Origin: CAZLMF01 sp964560565
Lineage (GTDB): Bacteria > Bacillota > Clostridia > Oscillospirales > Ruminococcaceae
DNA: 7,394 nt
Direction of reading: 5' to 3'
Assembly: GCA_964560565.1 (NCBI GenBank)
Contig: CAZLMF010000076.1
Coordinates: forward strand, 1-7,394
Below the pieces are notes generated by a model that saw only the letters and a list, made by a program, of their open reading frames with translations, was not told the origin of the DNA and made no database searches. Made by a program: the position numbers and the translations under genes. Positions 1 to 5,847 of the stretch are shown here, piece after piece (positions within the stretch are counted from its first letter, which is position 1; every line of letters begins with the position of its first letter).

Positions 1-805
1 CTATCATTTGCACTACCCAAAGCGCCTGTGCAAAGGTTTCAATATAGGGGTGATACTTTAGCCATACCGTAGCGGCGGTTTTATTAGCGGCGGAGTAGTC
101 ACGATTTTTTATGTCGAACTGCTCCATCTCATATTCCTCACGAGCGAAAGCTTTGATGACACGGTTCCCTGCAATATTCTCCTGTGCCTTAGAGTTTAGC
201 TGGGAAAGCCTCTCGCGTAAGTCCACATACTTTGGGCGCACTTCATTTGAGAAACGGCGTGATATTGCAAAGATGATTGGGGTAAATGCAATGAAACATA
301 GTGTCATCCACACGTCAAGGGTGAAAAAGTAAACTAAGGTAATCACAAACAATGATAACGATTCCAACATGGTTTTAATAATCCATGCAACGGAGTGGCG
401 AACCATCTCAAGGTCACCTGTCATTCTTGTCATTAGGTCACCTGCGCGGTTTCTGTTATAGTAGTTCATGTCTTGTACCTGCAAATTACTAAACATATGA
501 ACCTTGACATTGTATAGCAGGTGCTGAGAACATATCTCGTATGAGATATTGGTAAAGTACTGAAGTCCTGTCTTGGCAAGTGTTAGGACTATCATGCCGA
601 TGATTAGTCCGGTAAAAAGCCCGCGACGCTCAATTAGGTTTTGAGCAGCATTGTCATTAGCGATGAAAATATCAACTATTTTCTGTCCAATAATAGGCGA
701 ACCGAGTATAAGAATATTACATAGCACAGACATAAAAAGGCACATGATATATCTGGCACGTTTTCCCTTCATATTCAGCCATAGCCATTTGATTTGGAAG
801 GACAT
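1..805 (-). CDS. ABC exporter, N-terminal transmembrane domain (partial, runs off left edge)
   Basis: Reading the minus strand from the ATG at 805-803 gives 268 open codons with no stop before the window edge, so the C-terminal part, including the ATP-binding domain, lies outside. The visible part is a type-1 exporter membrane domain (ABC_membrane family). Hydrophobic segments fall at about residues 20-40, 62-82, 145-163, 166-184 and from 253. Two family hallmarks are visible: NRAGDLMTRMTGDL (residues 119-132), the intracellular-loop motif, and ENIAGNRVIKAFAREEYE (209-226). The family exports drugs, lipids or peptides across the inner membrane using ATP; substrate cannot be judged here. Such exporters often come as heterodimeric pairs encoded in tandem, so a partner may follow to the left. 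The start is supported by an AAGGAGG site 8-14 bases upstream. It is divergent from the HEPN-type operon. Confidence 0.93.
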   Translation of the reverse strand, partial: MSFQIKWLWLNMKGKRARYIMCLFMSVLCNILILGSPIIGQKIVDIFIANDNAAQNLIERRGLFTGLIIGMIVLTLAKTGLQYFTNISYEICSQHLLYNVKVHMFSNLQVQDMNYYNRNRAGDLMTRMTGDLEMVRHSVAWIIKTMLESLSLFVITLVYFFTLDVWMTLCFIAFTPIIFAISRRFSNEVRPKYVDLRERLSQLNSKAQENIAGNRVIKAFAREEYEMEQFDIKNRDYSAANKTAATVWLKYHPYIETFAQALWVVQMI

Positions 806-812
806 TTTGTTA

Positions 813-818
813 CCTCCT
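813..818 (-). promoter_or_regulatory. Ribosome binding site of the ABC exporter
   Basis: The minus-strand AGGAGG (818-813) sits 7 bases before the ATG at 805. It fixes the start of a gene whose other end is outside the window. Confidence 0.8.
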
Positions 819-844
819 TTGCTTCAAAAAGCGTAAACACTATT

Positions 845-872
845 ATTATAAAGCATTCATATAGAATTACAA
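845..872 (-). promoter_or_regulatory. Putative SigA-type promoter for the ABC exporter
   Basis: On the minus strand a TTGTAA -35 box (872-867) is separated by 16 bases from a perfect TATAAT -10 box (850-845). Transcription would begin near 838, giving a leader of about 30 bases that contains the exporter's ribosome binding site. This is assigned by consensus match and position only. Confidence 0.55.
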
Positions 873-958
873 GGGGGTTTGAAAATTTACCAAGAAAAGT
901 TTTCACTTTATTTACGTGTGACTTTGGCACAAGTTACGAAATTTGTGAACATTCATAC

Positions 959-987
959 TTGAAATAAGGATAATGTTGATATATAAT
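959..987 (+). promoter_or_regulatory. SigA-type promoter for the MNT-like/HEPN/esterase operon
   Basis: A TTGAAA -35 box (959-964), a 17-base spacer and a perfect TATAAT -10 box (982-987) lie just upstream of the first gene. Transcription would start near 994, leaving a leader of about 30 bases with a GATGAGG ribosome site (1014-1020) before the ATG at 1026. This is one of the best promoter matches in the window and suggests substantial expression unless repressed. No clear operator dyad was seen next to it. Confidence 0.7.
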
Positions 988-1025
988 AATTATATCTGCA
1001 ATTAAACTGAAGGGATGAGGATATT

Positions 1026-1334
1026 ATGGCAATTAGTATTCATATAACTAAGCTAGTGGAAGAAATTGTTCGCAAGTATAAGCCTGCTAGGATATATCTC
1101 ATTAGTCATAAACAAAACCTAAGCGGTGCTATTACAAGCTTTAAGCTTTGCGCTGTTTGCGATGTTGCGGATGGAAATGCACTTGAGCACGATATGTATT
1201 TAACTCTTGAGAGTGAACTGCCCTTTGACGTTGTTGTGTATACAACAGCGGAGTGGGGGCAAATGAGTGCCTCTGAGCATTCTTTTGCGGCGAAAATTAT
1301 AGATACGGGGATTATTCTATATGAGCAGGAATAA
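1026..1334 (+). CDS. Degenerate minimal nucleotidyltransferase (MNT)-like protein, HEPN partner
   Basis: This 102-residue protein has the outline of an MNT domain. An N-terminal helix (residues 8-18) leads into the strand RIYLIS (22-27). The strand PFDVVVY (66-72) carries an Asp at the usual third acidic position, and the C-terminal SFAAKIIDTGIILYE (86-100) matches the typical ending of the family. The catalytic GSxxxG...SDxD signature is absent: where it should stand, residues 27-41 read SHKQNLSGAITSFKL, so the two metal-binding Asp residues appear to be Ser38 and Lys40. I therefore infer a pseudoenzyme that probably acts by binding its HEPN neighbour. The next gene overlaps it by 14 bases. 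Active MNT proteins in such pairs act as antitoxins that AMPylate the HEPN protein; that chemistry looks impossible here. Similarity was judged by eye, so the family assignment is moderate. Confidence 0.65.
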   Translation: MAISIHITKLVEEIVRKYKPARIYLISHKQNLSGAITSFKLCAVCDVADGNALEHDMYLTLESELPFDVVVYTTAEWGQMSASEHSFAAKIIDTGIILYEQE

Positions 1335-1794
1335 TGACCGCAAGGACTCAAAACGCTATTACGATTGGCTTTATAAGGCAGCAATCGACATATTATCAGC
1401 ACGGGAGCTGCAAATAAATGAGCTCTGCTACGCTTCTTCTGCATTTCATTGTCAGCAATGCGTCGAAAAGGCACTGAAAGCTTATTTGCTGTACTCGCAA
1501 AAGAGGCTTGTGGATGGGCATAACCTCACTTGGCTTTGCCGTCAGGCGGTTAAGGTGGATAAGAGCTTTAGGCAGTGGCTTGATGAATGCAGCTACTTAA
1601 ACCGATATTATATTGAAACACGTTACCCTGCCGATATTGCCCTTGTTATTGAGAAAAAGACCATTGAAAGGGTATATAATATGGCAAAGGAAATGTTTGA
1701 TTTTATTTGTGAGCATACTGGATTTAGGTTCGAGAGATATAGAAATAGGGGCGCAGAGAAGGCCAAGGAGATAGCTAAGGAGAATGCACAATGA
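1321..1794 (+). CDS. HEPN-domain protein
   Basis: This 157-residue, mostly helical protein fits the HEPN family (the larger type, not the short DUF86/HepT type). The signature helix reads SSAFHCQQCVEKALKAYLL (residues 39-57), matching the family pattern FHxQQxxEKALKA. It is preceded by a W16...A20-x2-D23 helix and followed by H67-N-L and the later YIETRYPAD (97-105). R62-LVDG-H67 fits the R-x4-6-H arrangement used by HEPN ribonucleases, so RNA cleavage is possible, but many HEPN proteins are non-catalytic. The last 20 residues are charged and probably an exposed tail. The start overlaps the MNT-like gene by 14 bases and has only a weak GGGG site 10 bases upstream, which suggests coupled translation. 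Its stop overlaps the esterase start as ATGA. A toxin or an RNA- or nucleotide-sensing role is inference. Confidence 0.82.
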   Translation: MSRNNDRKDSKRYYDWLYKAAIDILSARELQINELCYASSAFHCQQCVEKALKAYLLYSQKRLVDGHNLTWLCRQAVKVDKSFRQWLDECSYLNRYYIETRYPADIALVIEKKTIERVYNMAKEMFDFICEHTGFRFERYRNRGAEKAKEIAKENAQ

Positions 1795-2600
1795 CCGTAA
1801 AGACTTTTTACCTCAATGAGAGGAAAACCGTTACATTAAAAGCGTATTTACTAGACGAAATATCCGGGCTTGCCTTTACTAAAGCAAGACCTGCGGCGCT
1901 TATTTTCCCGGGCGGTGGGTATGAGTTTGTTTCCGACCGAGAGGGCGAGCCGATTGCAATGCAGTTTTTAGCAAAGGGCTTTAATGCCTTTGTGCTTACA
2001 TATTCCTGCTGTAAGCGTCACCCCCAGCCGCTTATAAATGCGGCATGGGCTCTTGCAAACATTCGCATGAGACACAAGCAGTATGGGATTGACCCCGGCA
2101 AAATTACAGTTTGCGGCTTTTCAGCAGGGGCGCACCTAGCGGCATCAATTGCGACAATGTGGAAGGATAGCGAGCTTTGCTCCTATGTGAACATTTCGCC
2201 TAAGCTTATGCGTCCTGATGCGGCGGTATTGTGCTACCCTGTTATAAGCGGTGTTACAATGCCTCATGTTGGCTCCTTTGAGCAGCTGCTTGGCAAAAAC
2301 GCAACGAGGGAACAGCTTTTGAAGCTCTCCTGTGAGTATAGGGTGACATCTGAAACTCCGCCTACTTTTCTATGGCATACGGCTGATGATGGCTGTGTAC
2401 CTGCACAGAACTCCCTTGTAATGGCGCATGCTTGCATAAAGAATAATGTTCCTTGTGAGCTGCATATATACGATAGCGGCCCTCATGGGCTGTCCGATTG
2501 CTATAAAACCACTGCATGGGACGAGAACCATGTTAGACCTCATTGCGGCGAGTGGATTGATTCGGCAGTTGAGTTTTTGCGTAAATACTTGGATATATAA
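1791..2600 (+). CDS. Alpha/beta-hydrolase esterase (acetyl-esterase/BD-FAE-like)
   Basis: This 269-residue cytoplasmic hydrolase has no signal peptide. The oxyanion-hole segment is FPGGGYEFVSDREGEPIA (residues 39-56). The nucleophile elbow is GFSAG with Ser111, followed by AHLA. The acid is probably Asp200 in HTADDGCVP (196-204), and the base is His232 in GPHGLS. The full catalytic triad is therefore present. Related enzymes remove acetyl or other short acyl groups from sugars or small metabolites; the substrate here is not determinable. A good AAGGAG site (1777-1782) precedes the ATG by 8 bases. The ATGA overlap with the HEPN gene implies translational coupling, so the three genes form one operon. 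A palindromic terminator follows. The association with a HEPN/MNT-like pair is unexpected and may be either functional or simply operonic convenience. Confidence 0.88.
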   Translation: MTVKTFYLNERKTVTLKAYLLDEISGLAFTKARPAALIFPGGGYEFVSDREGEPIAMQFLAKGFNAFVLTYSCCKRHPQPLINAAWALANIRMRHKQYGIDPGKITVCGFSAGAHLAASIATMWKDSELCSYVNISPKLMRPDAAVLCYPVISGVTMPHVGSFEQLLGKNATREQLLKLSCEYRVTSETPPTFLWHTADDGCVPAQNSLVMAHACIKNNVPCELHIYDSGPHGLSDCYKTTAWDENHVRPHCGEWIDSAVEFLRKYLDI

Positions 2601-2623
2601 AGCGCATATTAAAAGAATATATG

Positions 2624-2651
2624 ACGGGATAGCTTGTACAAGCTATCCCGT
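2624..2651 (+). terminator. Perfect 28-base palindrome, probable terminator after the esterase
   Basis: Two perfect 14-base arms, ACGGGATAGCTTGT and its reverse complement, meet at a TGTACA core. As RNA this gives a 12-base-pair stem with a GUAC loop. It lies 23 bases after the esterase stop. The T-rich run (TTATATTTT, 2656-2664) begins only after a TAGAG-like spacer, so it is not a textbook intrinsic terminator. A role as a bound operator for the downstream operon is possible but less likely. Confidence 0.65.
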
Positions 2652-2802
2652 AGAGTTATATTTTACATAAGCCTTAGGTATTTGTGAGGAAATATGATAA
2701 CATTTGCATAAAAAACAGGGAGATAGAAGCGTATCCTTTGGCTTAATGCAAGTGGACAATTTGGCAGAAACATGTTAAAATTATATAAAACGAGGTGAAC
2801 AA
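2652..2802. other. Intergenic region upstream of the ATPase/oxidoreductase operon
   Basis: Between the palindrome and the ATPase start there is about 150 bases with no convincing coding frame, RNA gene or riboswitch fold. Its only supported content is the promoter at 2753-2781 and the ribosome site at 2792-2798. Confidence 0.5.
2753..2781 (+). promoter_or_regulatory. SigA-type promoter with extended -10 for the ATPase/2-oxoacid oxidoreductase operon
   Basis: TGGACA (2753-2758), a 17-base spacer and TAAAAT (2776-2781) form the promoter, with TGT directly before the -10 box giving the extended TGn motif. Transcription would begin near 2788, just before the GAGGTGA ribosome site (2792-2798). 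An overlapping alternative, TTGGCA (2761-2766) with TATAAA (2784-2789), also has a 17-base spacer, but it would start transcription inside the ribosome site and is less likely for a normally led mRNA. Confidence 0.62.
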
Positions 2803-3462
2803 ATGGGGAGAGTAAGTGTAATTTACGGGCATTATGGCAGCGGAAAGACAAATTTCGCCACCAACCTTGCGCTTTTATGCGCAAAAACAGAGAAAGTTAC
2901 TGTGGTTGATCTTGATATAGTCAACCCTTATTTTAGGACTGCGGACTTTAGCGCTATGTTCAAGGAAAGCGGAATCGAGCTTTGTGCGCCGCAGTATGCT
3001 AATACAAACCTTGACATACCTGCCCTTGGAATGGATATAGGTCGGCTTATCAAAGGCGATAACCATGTTATAATAGACGTCGGGGGCGACGATGCAGGGG
3101 CAACAGCACTTGGCAGATACGCAAAGCAGTTTGCAGATGCAGCGGATATTAAGGTTTATTATGTGATTAACTGCTACCGCTACTTAACTAGGACAGCGCA
3201 GGAAACCGTCGAAATTCTGAGGGATATTGAGGAAGCCGCAAGGCTAAAGGCGACAGCAATAGTCAACAACTCAAACCTTGGTAAGGACACTACACCGCAG
3301 CAGGTGCGTGATGCACTGGAATATGCGCAGGAAACCTCAAAGCTTGCAGGATTGCCTGTTGCGTATACAACTGCAAGGAGCGAGATTGCAGCACAGCTAA
3401 GCGATATTGACGGGCTTTTGCCGGTGGATATATATGTTAAACCATTATGGGAGGAAAGATAA
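2803..3462 (+). CDS. P-loop ATPase of the MinD/ParA/Mrp-like (CobQ/CobB) superfamily, oxidoreductase-linked
   Basis: This 219-residue soluble protein has a Walker A motif GHYGSGKT (residues 9-16), a second motif VVDLDIVNPYFR (34-45) with Asp36 and Asp38, and a Walker B-like VIIDVGGDDAG (89-99). NNSNLG (155-160) probably sits at the nucleotide base. The fold is that of the SIMIBI class. The extra 'signature' lysine of true MinD/ParA proteins, five residues before the P-loop lysine, is His10 here, so ParA-type dimer chemistry may not apply. It has no CxxC pair, which argues against it being an Mrp/Nbp35 iron-sulfur carrier. It is the first gene of the operon; the ferredoxin subunit starts one base after its stop. 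A role in assembling, loading or regulating the oxidoreductase is an inference from context. The function is otherwise unknown. Confidence 0.8.
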   Translation: MGRVSVIYGHYGSGKTNFATNLALLCAKTEKVTVVDLDIVNPYFRTADFSAMFKESGIELCAPQYANTNLDIPALGMDIGRLIKGDNHVIIDVGGDDAGATALGRYAKQFADAADIKVYYVINCYRYLTRTAQETVEILRDIEEAARLKATAIVNNSNLGKDTTPQQVRDALEYAQETSKLAGLPVAYTTARSEIAAQLSDIDGLLPVDIYVKPLWEER

Positions 3463-3463
3463 A

Positions 3464-3670
3464 ATGTCAAAAATGATAGTTGACGAGCAGAGATGCAAGG
3501 GCTGTGGGTTATGCCCTACGGTATGCCCTGTGGATATTATTGTGCTCGACGAAGAAAGAATGAACGATAAGGGTTATCCTGTTGCGGTTTGCACTGATAT
3601 TGACAAATGTATCGGTTGCGGACGCTGTGCGATAATATGCCCTGATTGTGCAATAGTTGTGGAGGAATAA
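3464..3670 (+). CDS. 2-oxoacid:ferredoxin oxidoreductase, delta subunit (2x[4Fe-4S] ferredoxin)
   Basis: This 68-residue protein carries two complete ferredoxin motifs: C11-x2-C14-x2-C17-x3-C21-P and C49-x2-C52-x2-C55-x3-C59-P. Each should bind one [4Fe-4S] cluster. In VOR/KOR enzymes this subunit carries electrons from the TPP site of the beta subunit out to free ferredoxin. The start at 3464 is preferred because GGAGGAAA (3450-3457) stands 6 bases upstream; a longer frame from 3407 would overlap the ATPase by 56 bases and add unrelated residues. The product is called KorD or VorD depending on the substrate, which cannot be settled here, so no symbol is given. The alpha subunit follows directly, across the N gap. 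Confidence 0.93.
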   Translation: MSKMIVDEQRCKGCGLCPTVCPVDIIVLDEERMNDKGYPVAVCTDIDKCIGCGRCAIICPDCAIVVEE

Positions 3671-3672
3671 GA

Positions 3673-3772
3673 NNNNNNNNNNNNNNNNNNNNNNNNNNNN
3701 NNNNNNNNNNNNNNNNNNNNNNNNNNNNNNNNNNNNNNNNNNNNNNNNNNNNNNNNNNNNNNNNNNNNNNNN
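3673..3772. other. Assembly gap of exactly 100 N
   Basis: The run of N is exactly 100 bases, the conventional placeholder for a gap of unknown size. It hides the start and roughly the first third of the alpha subunit. Any reading frame drawn across it is meaningless. Confidence 0.97.
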
Positions 3773-4477
3773 GACTACTGGCAGGCTACAAAAGCACTGG
3801 GTCACGGCGACTTTCATGTGCTGGTTTATGCTCCCTCAACTGTACAGGAAATGGTTGACATGGTCACTGATGCCTTTGATATGGCTGATAGGTATCGCAT
3901 GCCTGTTATGCTACTTGCTGACGGACTCCTAGGTCAGATGATGGAGCCTGTGACCTTCGGTGAAGAAAAAAAGGCGGAGAGCGATTATGATAAGTCTTGG
4001 GCTACAAACGGACACGAGAATAAGCGCAAGCATAATATTATTACCTCCCTGTATCTAAAGCCTGATCAACTTGAAAAAACCGTTCGTGACCGCTTTGAGC
4101 GCTACGAAGAAATCGAGCGTGACCACGCTAAGGGCGTATCTTATCTAACCGAGGATGCAGATATAGTGATTGTCGGATATGGTGCAACTGCTCGTATATC
4201 AAAGAGCGCAGTTGACATGGCTCGCAAGCAGGGCATAAAGGCAGGACTTTTCCGCCCTCAGACTTTGTGGCCATTCCCAGTTAAGTTAATAAATGACGCT
4301 TGCAAGCAGGCGAGTGATGTTCTATGCGTCGAGATGAGCATGGGGCAGATGATAGATGATGTTAAGCTTGCCCTTGAGTGCAGGCTACCTGTACATTTCT
4401 TTGGCAGAACTGGCGGAGTAATCCCCACCCCTGCTGAAATATGTGACAAAATCCTTGAAATCGGAGGTGCTAAGTAA
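3773..4477 (+). CDS. vorB: 2-oxoacid:ferredoxin oxidoreductase, alpha subunit (VorB-type), 5' part missing in gap
   Basis: The first complete codon after the gap starts an open frame of 234 residues ending at TAA 4475-4477. It opens with DYWQATKALGHGDFH and continues APSTVQEMVDMVTDAFDMA, then RYRMPVMLLADGLLGQMMEP, which is the pattern of the alpha (pyrimidine-domain) subunit of VOR/KOR enzymes. The later part holds the transketolase-C-like domain: DIVIVGYGATARIS, then FRPQTLWPFP and the C-terminal GRTGGVIPTPAEI. Family members are about 350 residues, so roughly 120 N-terminal residues, including the conserved YPITP-type segment, lie in the gap. The subunit pairs with beta to form the TPP active site. 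The symbol follows the common name '3-methyl-2-oxobutanoate dehydrogenase subunit VorB'; the true substrate may be 2-oxoglutarate or a branched-chain 2-oxoacid. It overlaps beta by one base (TAATG). Confidence 0.9.
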   Translation, partial: DYWQATKALGHGDFHVLVYAPSTVQEMVDMVTDAFDMADRYRMPVMLLADGLLGQMMEPVTFGEEKKAESDYDKSWATNGHENKRKHNIITSLYLKPDQLEKTVRDRFERYEEIERDHAKGVSYLTEDADIVIVGYGATARISKSAVDMARKQGIKAGLFRPQTLWPFPVKLINDACKQASDVLCVEMSMGQMIDDVKLALECRLPVHFFGRTGGVIPTPAEICDKILEIGGAK

Positions 4478-5229
4478 TGGGAATTACAGTTAAAAGACCA
4501 AATGCACTTGTTGATATACCTACACACTACTGCCCAGGCTGTACACATGGTATTATCCACAAGCTTGTGGCGCAGGCAATAGATGAGCTTGGTATAGAGG
4601 GGCAGACAGTTGGCGTATGCCCTGTTGGATGCTCGGTACTAGCGTATGAATACTTTGCTTGCGATATGATTGAAGCGCCCCATGGGCGTGCGCCTGCTGT
4701 TGCAACGGGTGTTAAGCGCGCTAGACCTGATAGAGTAGTATTTACCTATCAAGGTGACGGCGACCTTGCCGCAATCGGTACAGCGGAGACAGTTCACAGC
4801 GCTACTCGTGGCGAGAATATCACCGTTATATTTGTCAACAATGCGATTTATGGCATGACAGGCGGTCAAATGGCGCCTACCTCATTGCCAAATCAAGTTA
4901 CTCAGACGACACCCTATGGCAGAGATACTGCGGTTGCAGGCTATCCGATTCGTGTATGTGAAATGCTTTCAACCTTAGATGGAGTTACTCTTGCACAGCG
5001 TGTTGCGGTGAACAGTATAAAGAACATTGCTGTTGCTAAAAAGGCGATTAAGCGTGCTTTTGAGAATCAGCTTGCAGGGAAGGGCTTTAGCATTATTGAA
5101 GTTATTTCAAACTGCCCTACCAACTGGGGAATGTCGCCTGTTGAGTCGCTTGCTTGGATTGATGAGAATATGATTCCATACTATCCACTTGGTGTTTACA
5201 AGGACAAGGAGGCGCAGGGTAATGACTAA
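4477..5229 (+). CDS. 2-oxoacid:ferredoxin oxidoreductase, beta subunit (TPP-binding)
   Basis: This 250-residue subunit binds thiamine diphosphate. The TPP/Mg motif runs from GDGDLAAIG (residues 93-101) to VNN (120-122), followed by the conserved YGMTGGQMAPTS (125-136). An intrinsic [4Fe-4S] cluster is expected on C19 and C22 (HYCPGCTHG), C52 (PVGCSV) and C213 (SNCPTNWG), by analogy with characterised family members. The protein performs decarboxylation of the 2-oxoacid and hands electrons to the delta ferredoxin. Its ribosome site GGAGGTG (4463-4469) lies inside the end of the alpha gene, 7 bases before the ATG. The gamma start overlaps its end by 8 bases. It is full length for the family. 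It is called KorB or VorA in different naming schemes, so no symbol is given. Confidence 0.94.
   Translation: MGITVKRPNALVDIPTHYCPGCTHGIIHKLVAQAIDELGIEGQTVGVCPVGCSVLAYEYFACDMIEAPHGRAPAVATGVKRARPDRVVFTYQGDGDLAAIGTAETVHSATRGENITVIFVNNAIYGMTGGQMAPTSLPNQVTQTTPYGRDTAVAGYPIRVCEMLSTLDGVTLAQRVAVNSIKNIAVAKKAIKRAFENQLAGKGFSIIEVISNCPTNWGMSPVESLAWIDENMIPYYPLGVYKDKEAQGND
5208..5212 (+). promoter_or_regulatory. Ribosome binding site deciding the gamma-subunit start
   Basis: GGAGG within the end of the beta gene, 9 bases before the ATG at 5222, supports this start over the longer upstream frame. Confidence 0.75.
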
Positions 5230-5761
5230 TGAAACTTTACTTGCAGGCTTTGGTGGACAAGGTGTGCTATTTGCGGGAAAGGTACTTTCCTATATAGGAC
5301 TTATGGATGAAAAAGAGGTTTCCTGGTTGCCCTCCTATGGGCCGGAAATGCGTGGAGGAACTGCAAACTGCTCAGTTACAATATCCGATGAGCTTATTGG
5401 CTCCCCACTTATACTTGAACCTGAGAACTTAGTTGTAATGAACACTCCCTCCTATGATAAGTTTATCGGCACAGTTAAAGCCGGGGGAAAAGCGTTCGTG
5501 GATAGCTCCCTTATTGATCGCAAAAGCGACAGAACAGATATTGACGTTTATTATGTTCCCGCAACTAAGCTTGCAATGGAAAATGACCTAAAGGGCTTGG
5601 CGAATATTATCATTCTCGGCAAGCTTATCAAGGAAACAAATGTTGCAACGCAGGATGTCATTGAGCTTGCAATAAAGAAATGCGTGCCAGCAAGGAAGGC
5701 TCACTTAGTTGAGGCTAATTTGCGCGCATTGCAGCTTGGAATGGATTGCTCAGGAGAGTAA
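5222..5761 (+). CDS. 2-oxoacid:ferredoxin oxidoreductase, gamma subunit
   Basis: This 179-residue protein opens with LLAGFGGQGVLFAGKVL (residues 6-22), the glycine-rich signature of gamma subunits (POR/KOR gamma domain). It then has SWLPSYGPEMRGGTANCSV (34-52), also typical of the family. In these enzymes gamma helps bind CoA and holds the alpha-beta core. The start at 5222 is chosen because GGAGG (5208-5212) lies 9 bases upstream and the sequence at once enters the family motif; a GTG/ATG start further upstream (5189) would overlap beta by 41 bases and add a meaningless Arg-rich leader. It is the last gene of the operon, followed by a hairpin. Confidence 0.93.
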   Translation: MTNETLLAGFGGQGVLFAGKVLSYIGLMDEKEVSWLPSYGPEMRGGTANCSVTISDELIGSPLILEPENLVVMNTPSYDKFIGTVKAGGKAFVDSSLIDRKSDRTDIDVYYVPATKLAMENDLKGLANIIILGKLIKETNVATQDVIELAIKKCVPARKAHLVEANLRALQLGMDCSGE

Positions 5762-5773
5762 TTGTATATGGCT

Positions 5774-5806
5774 TGCCCGACACAGTAATGTGCCGGGCAG
5801 AATTTT
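5774..5806 (+). terminator. Intrinsic terminator after the oxidoreductase operon
   Basis: TGCCCG (5774-5779) pairs with CGGGCA (5794-5799). The stem continues as CACA/TGTG after one A-C mismatch and closes on a GTAA loop, which is a GNRA-type tetraloop. A short T run (TTTT, 5803-5806) follows. The stem is GC-rich but the T run is short, so termination may be partial, with some read-through into the glycosyltransferase gene. Confidence 0.72.
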
Positions 5807-5834
5807 GCAGGCAAAGTACAAGGATATAAGGTAT

Positions 5835-5840
5835 AGGAGG
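5835..5840 (+). promoter_or_regulatory. Ribosome binding site deciding the glycosyltransferase start
   Basis: AGGAGG ends 7 bases before the ATG at 5848. It is only 1 base before the possible TTG start at 5842, which is too close, so the ATG is preferred. Confidence 0.8.
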
Positions 5841-5847
5841 ATTGCGC

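Noticed and set aside
111..332. Plus-strand 73-codon frame near the left end
   Set aside because: It lies opposite the ABC exporter membrane domain, whose minus-strand translation shows clear family motifs.
925..940. TGGCAC resembling a sigma-54 -24 element
   Set aside because: No GC-containing -12 element follows at the required spacing, and a good SigA promoter lies nearby.
1106..1474. Minus-strand frame of 122 codons opposite the MNT-like and HEPN genes
   Set aside because: It spans two recognisable plus-strand genes, has no family resemblance and no ribosome site; it is a shadow.
3407..3463. Longer ferredoxin-subunit frame starting at 3407
   Set aside because: It overlaps the ATPase gene by 56 bases, lacks a fitting ribosome site and adds residues unrelated to ferredoxins; the ATG at 3464 has a good site.
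3646..3932. Open frames running through the N stretch
   Set aside because: N bases hide stops, and the gap length is unknown; these frames differ from the alpha-subunit frame that is clearly recognisable after the gap.
5189..5221. Longer gamma-subunit start at 5189
   Set aside because: It would add an Arg-rich leader inside the beta gene; the ATG at 5222 has a proper ribosome site and leads directly into the family motif.
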